Assembly: GCA_944385895.1 (NCBI GenBank)
Contig: CALWYZ010000013.1
Span: 1-64,000 of the forward strand
DNA: 64,000 bases
Source: an uncultured Clostridia bacterium
GTDB taxonomy: Bacteria; Bacillota; Clostridia; Oscillospirales; QAKW01
Reading direction: 5' to 3'
Positions 1 to 8,169 of the stretch are shown in pieces. The notes under the pieces are model-generated. The model did not search any database, was not told where the DNA came from, and saw only the letters and a program-made list of their open reading frames with translations. A program made the translations under genes and the position numbers. Numbering within the stretch: the stretch's first letter is position 1; each line of letters starts with the position of its first letter.

Positions 1-1
1 C

Positions 2-139
2 ATTATGCAACCCGATTTAACCGTGCAATATCAATTTGAAAACTTCGTCAAACAACTCGACAAATCAAAGTTTGTCGAAATAATAGAATTATTGAATCTA
101 CTGATATATACAATTACCAAGGAGGTTTCACCATGGTGA
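2..139 (+). CDS. hsdS: Type I restriction enzyme specificity subunit HsdS, C-terminal tail (partial)
   Basis: This open frame enters from outside the window and stops at the TGA at 137-139. The visible 45 residues contain a FENFVKQLDKSKF segment, the pattern that closes many HsdS proteins after the second target recognition domain and conserved helix. The frame overlaps the hsdR start at 133 by 7 nt, and the ribosome binding site of hsdR (AAGGAGG at 119-125) lies inside it, so the two are probably translationally coupled. HsdS gives the DNA target specificity of the type I complex. The assignment rests on the short tail and on hsdR following directly; the recognition domains are outside the window. 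Confidence 0.7.
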   Translation: MMQPDLTVQYQFENFVKQLDKSKFVEIIELLNLLIYTITKEVSPW

Positions 140-3100
140 CAATCGAAAATATAAAAATTGAAGCGCAGAAAGCGATAGAATGCGATACTCCCGCCGAGAG
201 AGCGAAAGGATATCGTAGTGTTTTGTCGTTGGCTGTTGATTATATTTTTGAAAGCAGCCATGAGAAGAAGCCCGAAAAAGCATCTTTGCTTGAACTGGTT
301 GACAGTGATGTGGTTTCTAATTATGTTAAAGACAGCGATATCGTCAATTCGCTTCATTATGTGCGTATTCTCGGTATCAATGCAGAACACGGCCAAAAAA
401 TAAAAAAGAGTGAAGACAAGCTCGCACAAGATAACCTACTGTATCTCATCGGACTGATAGAAGCGCAGAAAAACGGCACAAGAGTAGACTATCAAAAGCC
501 GCCTTACATGAGCGAAGCTGCCACTCGCAGACTTTATATTGATTTATACTTGCGTGAAGCCGGTTGGGATGTTTTAGAGAATGAAAATGTTTGTGTCCCC
601 GGTAAGGCGGGAATAGAAATCAAGGTTGACGGTATGCCTAATGCGCAGGGAATCGGCTTTTGTGATTATGTGCTTTGGGGCAGGGACGGTAAACCTCTGG
701 CAATCGTTGAGGCAAAGAAAACAAGCGTATCACCCGAAAAAGGCCGTCATCAGGTGGATTTGTACGGCGACTGCATGAAAGCGGTTTACGGTTATAAGCC
801 GATTTTATATTATACAAACGGATATGTGACAAAGGTTATTGACGGTTTATATCCTGACCGTCAGGTAATGGCTTTTCATACGATTGACGAGCTTGAACTG
901 ATGTTGCAAAGAAGAAACCGCAACGATATTACCGATACAAAGGTTGATCCGAGAATTGCAGGTCGTCCGTATCAGAGCATGGCAATTACCAATCTTTGCG
1001 AATGGCTTAATAAAAAGCACCGTAGAGGGTTGCTTGTTATGGCGACAGGAACGGGAAAAACAAGAGTTTCCATAGCACTGGTAGATGTTCTTACAAGGAA
1101 TAATTGGGTAAAAAATGTGTTGTTCCTTGCTGATAGAACCTCGCTTGTTCATCAAGCAAAGGTGAATTTCAATAAGCTTCTGCCAAATATGAGCATTTGC
1201 GAGCTTTCGGGCAACGAAGAAAAGGACTACAATGCCCGTTTGATGTTCTGCACATATCAAACGATGATAAACTACATTGACGCCGAAGATAAGCGATTTA
1301 CTTCGGGCAGATTTGATTTGATTATCATTGACGAGGCCCATAGGTCAATTTTTAATAAATACGGTTCAATCTTTTCCTACTTTGACAGTTTGTTAGTGGG
1401 CTTAACTGCTACGCCAAAAAGTGAAGTGGATGCCAATACATATAAGGTGTTCGGATGTGAGTCCGGTATGCCTAACTTTGACTATTCTCTTGAAGAAGCG
1501 GTCAAAGACCATTACCTTGTGGATTACAAATCATTTAACCGCACGACGCAGTTGTTAAAACGCGGCATCAAGTATAAGGATTTAAGCCCGGAAGACCGAG
1601 AAAAGGTCGATCAATATTATGCCGAAGAAGCCCCGACACCCGACTTCACCATTCCGGAAAATAAGATTTTTAAGAGCATATTCAACCAAGATACTTGCCG
1701 TAAAGTCATCGAAGAAGTGATGATAAACGGCATTAAGACCAACGGCGGAGAAAAAATCGGAAAGACTATCATTTTTGCTTATAACCATCATCACGCTCAG
1801 ATGATTGTTGATTGTTTCCATGAAATGTATCCGAACTATCCCGCAAACTACTGTCAGTTGGTAGATAATTATGTGAAGTATGCGGATGACCTGATTACCA
1901 AGTTTGGCGAAGATGATGAGTTTAGGGTTGCCGTTTCGGTCGATATGCTTGATACCGGTATTGATGTGCCGAGTGTAGTCAATCTTGTGTTCTTCAAACC
2001 TGTAAAGTCAAAGATTAAATTTGTGCAGATGATAGGCAGAGGAACCAGACTTTGCCCCGACTTATTCGGTCAAGGAAAAGATAAAACGCATTTTATCATC
2101 TTTGATTATTGCGGAAATTTTGATTATTTCGACCAGCATCCGGATGGAACCGACGGAGCGCAGGTTTGCTCGCTCTCCCAGAGATTCTTTGAGATTCGTC
2201 TTGATGTGATGTGTGAATTGCAAAGAATTGAATTTCAAGAAACCGAGTTCGGTAGGAATTACTATCAAAAATTAAAAGACGATTTGATTTCGGAAGTCAG
2301 CGAACTGAAAAAGAACAGTACAAGAATGCAAATTCGTGCCGAAATGCAATTTGTTGATAAATACAGTGATTATGACGTTTGGCTGTGCTTATCACCGGTC
2401 ATGGTAAAGGAAATCAAATTACATATTACGCCTCTGCTTGACAGCGGACTGAAAGGCAACGATTTAATGATTGCCTTTGATGTGCGTATGCTTGATATTG
2501 AGTTATCAATACTGTTACAGGGCAATACAGGCAAAGCAAGCAGGGATGTTAAGGTAATTCGTGAAGTAGCTCAATATTTGCTGACGAAAGCAGCCGTTCC
2601 TCAAATCCTTGAAAAATCCGAACAACTTAAAACTTTGGTTTCGGAGCAGTTTTGGGCAAACCCGTCTGTGGAGCAGTTAGAAACTCTGCGTGAAGATGTC
2701 AGAGAATTGATGAAGTTTCTTGATGAACCTAAGAGACCGCCAATTGATATTGATGTAGATGATGTTACTGAACCTAATGGTGATGGAACCGGTGGTGATA
2801 CTGGAATTATTGATATTCGTACTTACCGTGAAAAGGTTATTGACTATATTGCCGAACACTCTGACAGTGAAGTAATTCAAAAAATACAACGTCTTGAAAA
2901 AATCAATGCAGATGACTTGAAAGAGCTGGAGAGAATTCTTTGGAACGAACTCGGCACAAAGGATGACTATGAAAAGTCTACTGACATAGATAATCTTGCC
3001 GTGTTTGTTCGCAGTCTTGTAGGACTAAACCAAGATGCTATCAACGAGAAATTCGGTGAATTTTTAAGCGGTAATACGCTGAATGCGCAGCAACAGGAAT

Positions 3101-3273
3101 TTGTAAAAGCAATCATCAATTATGTGCGTGAAAACGGAGATATCAGCCGAGAAGACCTGATCGAAAAAGCACCTTTTGACAATTACGACATTCTGACTTT
3201 GTTCGGCGAAAATATATCTGCTGTGCTTCAAATCGTAAATGTTATACATAATAGTGTGAGTGTTGCAGCTTAA
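133..3273 (+). CDS. hsdR: Type I restriction enzyme endonuclease subunit HsdR
   Basis: The 1046-aa product is the motor and nuclease subunit of a type I restriction-modification complex, which translocates unmethylated DNA and cleaves it away from the target. In order it shows an N-terminal helical region of the kind found in HsdR/DUF4145-type proteins, a PD-(D/E)xK nuclease core ending in LAIVEAKKT near residue 190, an SF2 helicase with Walker A ATGTGKT near residue 304, a DEAH box near 400, a TATP motif, and QMIGRGTR (motif VI) near 630. An acidic linker and an EcoEI-type C-terminal region follow. Length fits the family. The start has a strong AAGGAGG site 7 nt upstream. The modification subunit hsdM must lie upstream of the window. 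Confidence 0.95.
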   Translation: MVTIENIKIEAQKAIECDTPAERAKGYRSVLSLAVDYIFESSHEKKPEKASLLELVDSDVVSNYVKDSDIVNSLHYVRILGINAEHGQKIKKSEDKLAQDNLLYLIGLIEAQKNGTRVDYQKPPYMSEAATRRLYIDLYLREAGWDVLENENVCVPGKAGIEIKVDGMPNAQGIGFCDYVLWGRDGKPLAIVEAKKTSVSPEKGRHQVDLYGDCMKAVYGYKPILYYTNGYVTKVIDGLYPDRQVMAFHTIDELELMLQRRNRNDITDTKVDPRIAGRPYQSMAITNLCEWLNKKHRRGLLVMATGTGKTRVSIALVDVLTRNNWVKNVLFLADRTSLVHQAKVNFNKLLPNMSICELSGNEEKDYNARLMFCTYQTMINYIDAEDKRFTSGRFDLIIIDEAHRSIFNKYGSIFSYFDSLLVGLTATPKSEVDANTYKVFGCESGMPNFDYSLEEAVKDHYLVDYKSFNRTTQLLKRGIKYKDLSPEDREKVDQYYAEEAPTPDFTIPENKIFKSIFNQDTCRKVIEEVMINGIKTNGGEKIGKTIIFAYNHHHAQMIVDCFHEMYPNYPANYCQLVDNYVKYADDLITKFGEDDEFRVAVSVDMLDTGIDVPSVVNLVFFKPVKSKIKFVQMIGRGTRLCPDLFGQGKDKTHFIIFDYCGNFDYFDQHPDGTDGAQVCSLSQRFFEIRLDVMCELQRIEFQETEFGRNYYQKLKDDLISEVSELKKNSTRMQIRAEMQFVDKYSDYDVWLCLSPVMVKEIKLHITPLLDSGLKGNDLMIAFDVRMLDIELSILLQGNTGKASRDVKVIREVAQYLLTKAAVPQILEKSEQLKTLVSEQFWANPSVEQLETLREDVRELMKFLDEPKRPPIDIDVDDVTEPNGDGTGGDTGIIDIRTYREKVIDYIAEHSDSEVIQKIQRLEKINADDLKELERILWNELGTKDDYEKSTDIDNLAVFVRSLVGLNQDAINEKFGEFLSGNTLNAQQQEFVKAIINYVRENGDISREDLIEKAPFDNYDILTLFGENISAVLQIVNVIHNSVSVAA

Positions 3274-3297
3274 CGGACTGTTTGAAAAGGGGTTAAT

Positions 3298-4266
3298 ATG
3301 GTTAACAATGCTAAACTAAGACCTTTATATCTTGCAAAAATACTCTATGAGTTAACCGACGAGGAGCACTGTCTTTCAACGAATCAGTTAATTGATATTT
3401 TGCAGGAAAAGTACGGTATCACCTCTTACAGAACTACTATTGCATCTGACATTGAACTTCTCAAACAGTATGGGATGGATATTCAAAGCGTTAAATCTCA
3501 ATCTATCATGTATAACATGGTTTCCCGTGAATTTGATTTGCCGGAGTTAAAGCTACTGATAGACGCAGTTGCATCCTCAAAATTCATTACCGAGAAAAAG
3601 AGCAGAGAATTAGTCGGTAAGCTTTCAAAACTTGCAAGTAATATACAGGCCGATGAACTGAAAAGAAATGTCATGCCAGAGGGACGAATCAAGTCAGGCA
3701 ATGAGAATATTTACTATATTGTTGATACGGTGAATACGGCAATCAACAACAAAAAACAACTTTCATTTCAGTATTTCAGCTTCAATGTCCGTAAGCAGAA
3801 AAAGGCAAAGCATAACGGAGAAATGTATATCTTCAGTCCATATTATCTAATTTGGAACGGCGATTATTACTATACGGTCGGATATTCGGAAAAGCACAAC
3901 GGTATTGGGAGTTTTCGGCTTGACCGAATAATTAAAACTCCAACGATACTTGAAAAAGAAGCAATAAAAATGCCGACCGACTTTAATATAAATAAATATA
4001 TTAATACAAGCTTTCGTATGTACAACAGCAAAACCGAAAGTGTAGAACTGATATGTGATAATTCCGTAATGGATGCTATTATTGATCGCTTTGGAGAAGA
4101 TGTTCAGACTTATGCAAACGATATGCAGACCTTCCGTGCGATGGTTGATGTGTCCGTAAATCATGTGTTCTTCGGCTGGGTATTCGGATTTGCCGGAAAA
4201 GTGAAAATCAAATCACCTAAAGAAGTAAAAGATCAATACTATATAATGCTTGAAGCGGCAAAATAA
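3298..4266 (+). CDS. WYL-domain transcriptional regulator linked to the restriction locus
   Basis: The 322-aa protein has an N-terminal winged helix-turn-helix (about residues 5-65, including TNQLIDILQEKYGI) and a WYL domain (about 140-220) with the pattern PYYLIWNGDYYYTVGYSEK followed by FRLDRI. WYL proteins bind ligands such as nucleic acids and commonly control defence and DNA repair genes; that is known of the family, not seen here. It begins 24 nt after hsdR with its own AAGGGG site, so it is in the same transcription unit. Control of the restriction locus is a reasonable inference. A terminator hairpin follows at 4299. Confidence 0.85.
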   Translation: MVNNAKLRPLYLAKILYELTDEEHCLSTNQLIDILQEKYGITSYRTTIASDIELLKQYGMDIQSVKSQSIMYNMVSREFDLPELKLLIDAVASSKFITEKKSRELVGKLSKLASNIQADELKRNVMPEGRIKSGNENIYYIVDTVNTAINNKKQLSFQYFSFNVRKQKKAKHNGEMYIFSPYYLIWNGDYYYTVGYSEKHNGIGSFRLDRIIKTPTILEKEAIKMPTDFNINKYINTSFRMYNSKTESVELICDNSVMDAIIDRFGEDVQTYANDMQTFRAMVDVSVNHVFFGWVFGFAGKVKIKSPKEVKDQYYIMLEAAK

Positions 4267-4298
4267 AGGCATTAAATCAGAAACAATTATAATGAAGT

Positions 4299-4323
4299 AA
4301 CGCAGTGGTTATGCCACTGCGTT
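4299..4323 (+). terminator. Rho-independent terminator after the restriction locus
   Basis: A 10-bp perfect stem AACGCAGTGG / CCACTGCGTT with a 5-nt loop ends in TTTTAACTT. The right arm is also the start of a second possible stem, GTTTTAACTTGT (4321-4332) with ACAGGTTAAAAC (4345-4356), so two alternative folds compete just before the LexA-like promoter. Confidence 0.8.
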
Positions 4324-4373
4324 TTAACTTGTTGAACAGAAGCGACAGGTTAAAACGAGATTGCAAAAACCCA

Positions 4374-4402
4374 TTGCGTCAATCGAACAAATGTGCTATT
4401 AT
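4374..4402 (+). promoter_or_regulatory. Promoter of the LexA-like gene with SOS-like operator in the spacer
   Basis: The -35 box TTGCGT (4374-4379) and the -10 box TATTAT (4397-4402) are 17 bp apart. The spacer contains CGAACAAATGTGCT (4384-4397), which matches the Gram-positive LexA/DinR palindrome CGAAC-N4-GTTCG at all but two positions. An operator placed there would block RNA polymerase, so autoregulation by the downstream repressor and release on DNA damage is inferred. Confidence 0.65.
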
Positions 4403-4452
4403 ATGAATACCAAAGCAGACTGCTTTGAAAAGAGAAAGTTGAGGTAAGTAAT

Positions 4453-5067
4453 ATGCGAAAGAAAAATACGGACATCATGGACCGCATTATTGCCTTTGCC
4501 GATGAGTTCCGCAGGGAATACGGCAGATCTCCTTCAACTACGGAGATTGCCATTGAAATCGGAGTGGCAAGAGGAACGGCATATACTTATCTCACTGCAA
4601 TGCGTGATTGCGGAATGATTGAGTATAACGGAAAAGACATTACGACACTTAATTCGTCTAAAATCAATCATTATAACAACAGCACTCCGATTGTCGGAAG
4701 AGTAGTATGCGGAGACCCTACCGAAGAAGAAAGTAACATCAGTGAGTATGTGGACCTCCCGGTGTCGATTTTCGGGGAAGGTGAAAAGTTTATAGTTGAA
4801 GCATACGGCGACTCAATGGATCTTGCCGGTATAGAAGAAGGAGACCAAGTTGTTGTGCGCAAACAGCAAACGGCAAAAGAAGGCGACCTTGTTATTGCAT
4901 TGACAAATAACGAAAACAACCTCAAAAGAATACACTTTGACGACAAACGCAGGGTTATTATTCTTAGCCCCGAGAGCAGTAATCCCCGTCATAAGCCGAA
5001 GGCGTATAAAGAGGTTCGTATCCAAGGAATTGTCACTCATGTGATAAAGCGCGTTCATACTAACTAA
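4453..5067 (+). CDS. LexA-like self-cleaving repressor (S24 family)
   Basis: The 204-aa protein has a LexA-type winged helix at residues 1-65 (RSPSTTEIAIEIGVARGTAYTYL) and an S24 peptidase domain. The catalytic serine is in GDSMDLAGI and the lysine in NNLKRIH. The cleavage site, usually Ala-Gly in LexA, reads VVCGDP, so the scissile bond would be Cys-Gly. It acts as a DNA-bound dimer that cuts itself when RecA filaments form. Its promoter carries a LexA-like box. The neighbours (ImmA/IrrE protease, recombinases) indicate it is the switch of an integrative element rather than the housekeeping lexA. GAGG at 4441-4444 supports the start. Confidence 0.85.
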   Translation: MRKKNTDIMDRIIAFADEFRREYGRSPSTTEIAIEIGVARGTAYTYLTAMRDCGMIEYNGKDITTLNSSKINHYNNSTPIVGRVVCGDPTEEESNISEYVDLPVSIFGEGEKFIVEAYGDSMDLAGIEEGDQVVVRKQQTAKEGDLVIALTNNENNLKRIHFDDKRRVIILSPESSNPRHKPKAYKEVRIQGIVTHVIKRVHTN

Positions 5068-5087
5068 TTTACGGAGGTTGATGTTTG

Positions 5088-5312
5088 ATGAGTAGCTATA
5101 CTCCAGTTGAAGTAATTACTGCGCTGGACGAAAACGGACAGTTATTACCGAAACAAATCATTTGTTCAAATAACAGAACATACTCGATAAAAAGAATATT
5201 GCACATCTGTCAACCGGAAGATATGGTTGTCAGATACACGGTTTTAGTCGGCAAGGAACAACGACACTTGTTTTTTAACGGGAAGAATTGGCGCGTGTCA
5301 GCCACTGTATAA
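5088..5312 (+). CDS. Small conserved protein of unknown function
   Basis: This 74-aa protein has no clear family that I recognise with certainty. The pattern PVEVITALDENGQLLPKQIICSN followed by YSIKRIL and ending in a beta-rich RHLFFNGKNWRV is reminiscent of the DUF6504-type small beta proteins found near SOS mutagenesis genes, but that is a weak resemblance. The ATG at 5088 is preferred over a TTG at 5085, with GGAGG at 5073-5077. It lies 20 nt after the LexA-like gene and 19 nt before the ImmA-like gene, so it is probably co-transcribed with the SOS-type switch. Confidence 0.6.
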   Translation: MSSYTPVEVITALDENGQLLPKQIICSNNRTYSIKRILHICQPEDMVVRYTVLVGKEQRHLFFNGKNWRVSATV

Positions 5313-5331
5313 CCGTTATGCGAGGGGTTAG

Positions 5332-6066
5332 ATGATGATAGAAAAAATAGATGATAATAGAATAAATGAATTAACCGAAGCAATCGTTCTCGGTTACTTG
5401 AAAATGAATAATCAAAATCCGAGAAAGATACTATGTGTAGATCTTGACGGTATAGCAAAGGAATACTTCGGATTTGATGTCCTGTATGAGAGTATTGCAG
5501 AAGATGATCCTGATATTGTCGCATTTTCCGCAAATGGTATTAAACCGTTGCGAATAAAAAGAAACGGCAGCATTGAAGATGTAGTCTTTTCCGAAAAAAC
5601 GATTGTGTTGGACACTTATTTCAAACAACCGCAGAACAGTATTCAAAGGCGGCTTACACTCAGTCATGAACTGGGGCATAAGATTTATGAAAAGATTGCT
5701 CCGGGTCACGACGTAGGTAATTACAAAAAGATATTCGACGCAGAACGTGATTATACGATTGAAGAATTGAAAGAACAGTTGAAAGTTGCAGAATCACAAG
5801 CCACTCAGGTCGGATGTGCTTTGCAAATGCCATATTTTTTGCTTCACAACACACTAAGAAGAGTAATGAAAAAAGATAGGTTTACCGTATATGGAGACCA
5901 TCAAATACTGCCCGATGATTCACCTAAATTTAAGAGAATGGCTGACGATATGGGCGTTTCTTGTAATATGCTGTTTATTCAGCTTAGGAAGCATAGGCTG
6001 ATTGATTACAATCCAATAGAAAAATATATGAAGTTAGTCGGATTGGAGGGAGTGCAATGTTTATAA
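5332..6066 (+). CDS. ImmA/IrrE-family metalloprotease
   Basis: The 244-aa protein has the zinc peptidase motif SHELGHKI (HExxH) at about residues 112-116, preceded by a helix typical of the ImmA/IrrE (DUF955) family, and a helical C-terminal part. In ICEBs1 and in Deinococcus such proteases cleave a repressor after a DNA damage or quorum signal; that is family knowledge. Here it follows a LexA-like repressor, which suggests a two-protease induction switch for the element. The GAGGGG site at 5322-5327 supports the ATG at 5332; an in-frame ATG at 5335 is an alternative. It overlaps the next gene by 10 nt. Confidence 0.85.
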   Translation: MMIEKIDDNRINELTEAIVLGYLKMNNQNPRKILCVDLDGIAKEYFGFDVLYESIAEDDPDIVAFSANGIKPLRIKRNGSIEDVVFSEKTIVLDTYFKQPQNSIQRRLTLSHELGHKIYEKIAPGHDVGNYKKIFDAERDYTIEELKEQLKVAESQATQVGCALQMPYFLLHNTLRRVMKKDRFTVYGDHQILPDDSPKFKRMADDMGVSCNMLFIQLRKHRLIDYNPIEKYMKLVGLEGVQCL

Positions 6067-6332
6067 CAATACCGCCGAAATACAACATACCTATTTCACA
6101 GGAACAGGAAGAAAAAATCAGGCGTTCTGAAAAGGAAACTGCGGGATTGCAATTCCGACCGATATACTGTCCTTACTGTAAAATATACTTGTTTGATGTG
6201 TTTGAGGATATTCGAGGGCATATTGCTGTAAAGTGTAATAAGTGCAAAAGCATTGTGCCGATAAATCCGGCGTACTTTAAGAAGTATTCTGCGTTAGGCA
6301 GATACAGGCGCAAACGGCGGAATCTTCTATGA
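6057..6332 (+). CDS. Com-like zinc-ribbon protein
   Basis: The 91-aa protein has a four-cysteine zinc ribbon, YCPYCK then VKCNKCKSIVPIN, about residues 41-72, with a basic tail (YRRKRRN). This pattern resembles the phage Mu Com translational regulator and similar small zinc-finger proteins of mobile elements. The role here is unknown; RNA or DNA binding is likely. It has a strong GGAGGGAG site at 6045-6052 located inside the protease gene, which it overlaps by 10 nt, so the two are coupled. Confidence 0.6.
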   Translation: MFITIPPKYNIPISQEQEEKIRRSEKETAGLQFRPIYCPYCKIYLFDVFEDIRGHIAVKCNKCKSIVPINPAYFKKYSALGRYRRKRRNLL

Positions 6333-6412
6333 TGATTACTTAAAATTTAATAATAAACTTTGTAGCGCGTAAGCGGAGCAGTTAGCGTAAGATACCTGCA
6401 AATCTTCCCAAG

Positions 6413-6471
6413 CACCGTATGAAGAATGAGAACAGATGAAAATCTGTCTTGTTGTCATACGGTGTTTTTTT
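6413..6471 (+). terminator. Long nested terminator hairpin
   Basis: The outer arms CACCGTATGA (6413-6422) and TCATACGGTG (6455-6464) pair perfectly and are followed by seven T. Inside is a second hairpin, ACAGAT-GAAA-ATCTGT (6432-6447), capped by a GNRA tetraloop. It closes the LexA-to-Com operon. The rest of 6333-6631 holds a possible stem AAAGTCC (6500-6506) / GGACTTT (6529-6535) and no gene. Confidence 0.75.
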
Positions 6472-6631
6472 ATACCCGTTTGCGCTTCATACGATGCTGA
6501 AAGTCCAGTCCGACTTACCGTTCGGGAAGGACTTTTATGTTTTATAAGTGGCTTTGTTATATAGGTAAATACCCGTAATCTCCGAATTTTTGATTTCAAT
6601 CCAAATTCAAAAATTCAAGGAGATTACAAAA

Positions 6632-7225
6632 ATGAAAATATATTATTTTGCATGGAAAAACGGGAAAAAGGCTGATAAATACAGAAATCAGGAATGGACT
6701 GAGCTTACAGCCAAAGAGTACAAAGCAATCTATGAGGATAATAAAATCTGTGATATAAGCAAGCGCAGATTCTTTGAGCGTGTACCCGGTGCAGAATTGG
6801 TTGATGACATATACTATTTTGAGTGCGACTATGAACAGTATAAGAAATACCGTGCTGAAAAAGAGAAAAAAGCACGTAAAGAAAAACAACTCAGAGAAGA
6901 TAAATCACGGTATGGAGCGATTCAGTTGTTATCATTGGATGCTGAATACGAGGATGCTTCGGGAGATATCTATTCACTTCATGATATGATTGCCGATAAA
7001 AACTCACTTTTTGAGAATGGATTAATTGAATCGATTGATTTGAAAAACGCACTTTGCTGTTTATCACCTGATGAAATTAAAATTTTAGACTTAATGTTTT
7101 TTAATGAGGAAAAAACCGTAAGCGATATGGAAATGGCAAGAAAACTGAATATTCCAAGAAGAACATTTGGATATCAAAAAGAAAAAATTTTTAACAAACT
7201 CAAAAAAAGTTTCGCCACTTTTTGA
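6632..7225 (+). CDS. Sigma-70-like factor (region 4 helix-turn-helix) of a mobile element
   Basis: The 197-aa protein has a basic, charged middle (residues about 75-105) and a C-terminal sigma region 4-like helix-turn-helix: ALCCLSPDEIKILDLMF then TVSDMEMARKLNIPRRTFGYQ and KIFNKLKKSF. Phage and integrative-element sigma-like proteins have this build. It may direct transcription of transfer or recombination genes, which is an inference. The ATG at 6632 is chosen over an upstream in-frame start because AAGGAGA (6617-6623) precedes it. It stands alone between a terminator and a structured RNA. Confidence 0.6.
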   Translation: MKIYYFAWKNGKKADKYRNQEWTELTAKEYKAIYEDNKICDISKRRFFERVPGAELVDDIYYFECDYEQYKKYRAEKEKKARKEKQLREDKSRYGAIQLLSLDAEYEDASGDIYSLHDMIADKNSLFENGLIESIDLKNALCCLSPDEIKILDLMFFNEEKTVSDMEMARKLNIPRRTFGYQKEKIFNKLKKSFATF

Positions 7226-7349
7226 TTTTTCCGTGCCATTAGATAAGTGAGAGGGATAAATGAAAATCCCAATCATGCTCATTGACAACTGAATACCCAT
7301 TCATCAGGTACATTAACCTGTACGACTGAAAGGTTAAGCCATATCGTAG

Positions 7350-7650
7350 GTGCGCCATGACTTCCTTTTCCAAAAGGAACGAGCGATAAAACTTATACGA
7401 GAAATTCGGATAGTTACCGAAACGGCGAAGACAGTACAGGGGATAATGATACTTCCGTAATTCGCGGTCGGCCCATAATGAAGGGGCGAGGGTGAGACTC
7501 CCATGGAGCAGAGTAACTGTCTGCCGCCTGATGACTTCCCAAAGCAGAAATGCTTTTACACCTGGGGTGTCGAGGACAAATAAGGTGTGAGAAGGGCGTA
7601 AAGCAATTTATGCCCGGATACATACCTTATTGTCCCGTGGGAAGTACGGG
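7350..7650 (+). ncRNA. Structured RNA, about 300 nt, unidentified
   Basis: No gene is visible in 7226-7684, but the stretch is packed with stems: TTCCTTTT/AAAAGGAA (7362-7379); a long-range helix between about 7424-7438 and 7516-7532 (AGACAGT with ACTGTCT, flanked by GGCG with CGCC); AAAGCA-GAAA-TGCTTT (7541-7556); ACACC/GGTGT; an 11-bp stem AATAAGGTGTG/CATACCTTATT (7579-7589 with 7621-7631) continuing into a 9-bp stem capped by GCAA (7603-7606); and CCCGT/ACGGG. Two GNRA loops and long-range pairing argue for a folded RNA. The 5' end contains GTGCGCC, as in group II introns, but no domain V or reverse transcriptase is seen. Limits are approximate; the segment 7270-7349 may also belong to it. 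Confidence 0.55.
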
Positions 7651-7684
7651 TATTCAAAATATGAAACATAGGAGATTAGAGAAA

Positions 7685-8155
7685 ATGAAAGATTGCGAAA
7701 TGAACAAAAGGCTGAATTCTGAAACTTTGTGGACTGATACAATTGCTCCGTGGATTACAGAACATTTTATATTCCTCGGCTTCAAAAAGCCTCGTGATTT
7801 TATGAAGGTAAGACTATACGATTTCTTCAATCTTGATTGTGTTGACAACAATAGAGCGGAAGAAATGATTTTAGGCTTGTTACACTTTCTCTATCCCGAA
7901 AGGGAAGAACGAGCAGACTCTTCTCCAAAGAGAACTGCTGCTCTTCAAGTGATAGTGAATGTAGTTTTGCCGAAGGCTAATGAGATGACAATAGGCGACT
8001 TGATTGCGAAAGAGGAATTTTCCGAAGAAGAAATGCTTAATGTTTTCGATTATGTGACACAGAGCTTTTACAAGTCAAGTGAGTACGATTGCAGACATTA
8101 CAAATTTTCAAATCTAAAAGAAATCAAAAGAAAGAATAAGAGAAGTGTGCAATGA
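7685..8155 (+). CDS. Unknown protein coupled to MazF-like toxin
   Basis: This 156-aa protein matches no family I recognise. It is mostly helical and soluble, with a tryptophan-containing N-terminal part ([20 protein letters not shown]) and a basic C-terminus (EIKRKNKRS). GGAG at 7671-7674 supports the ATG at 7685; the frame is open further upstream, but that part overlaps the structured RNA. Its stop overlaps an ATG of the MazF-like frame (ATGA at 8152-8155), the coupling usual for antitoxin-toxin pairs. It could therefore be an unusual antitoxin or simply element cargo; the sequence does not decide. Confidence 0.6.
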   Translation: MKDCEMNKRLNSETLWTDTIAPWITEHFIFLGFKKPRDFMKVRLYDFFNLDCVDNNRAEEMILGLLHFLYPEREERADSSPKRTAALQVIVNVVLPKANEMTIGDLIAKEEFSEEEMLNVFDYVTQSFYKSSEYDCRHYKFSNLKEIKRKNKRSVQ

Positions 8156-8169
8156 GAGGTTGTGTGTTT

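Noticed and set aside
7350..7650. Complete group II intron
   Set aside because: The 5' GTGCGCC is suggestive, but I find no domain V with its AGC triad and no reverse transcriptase frame, and the length is too short.
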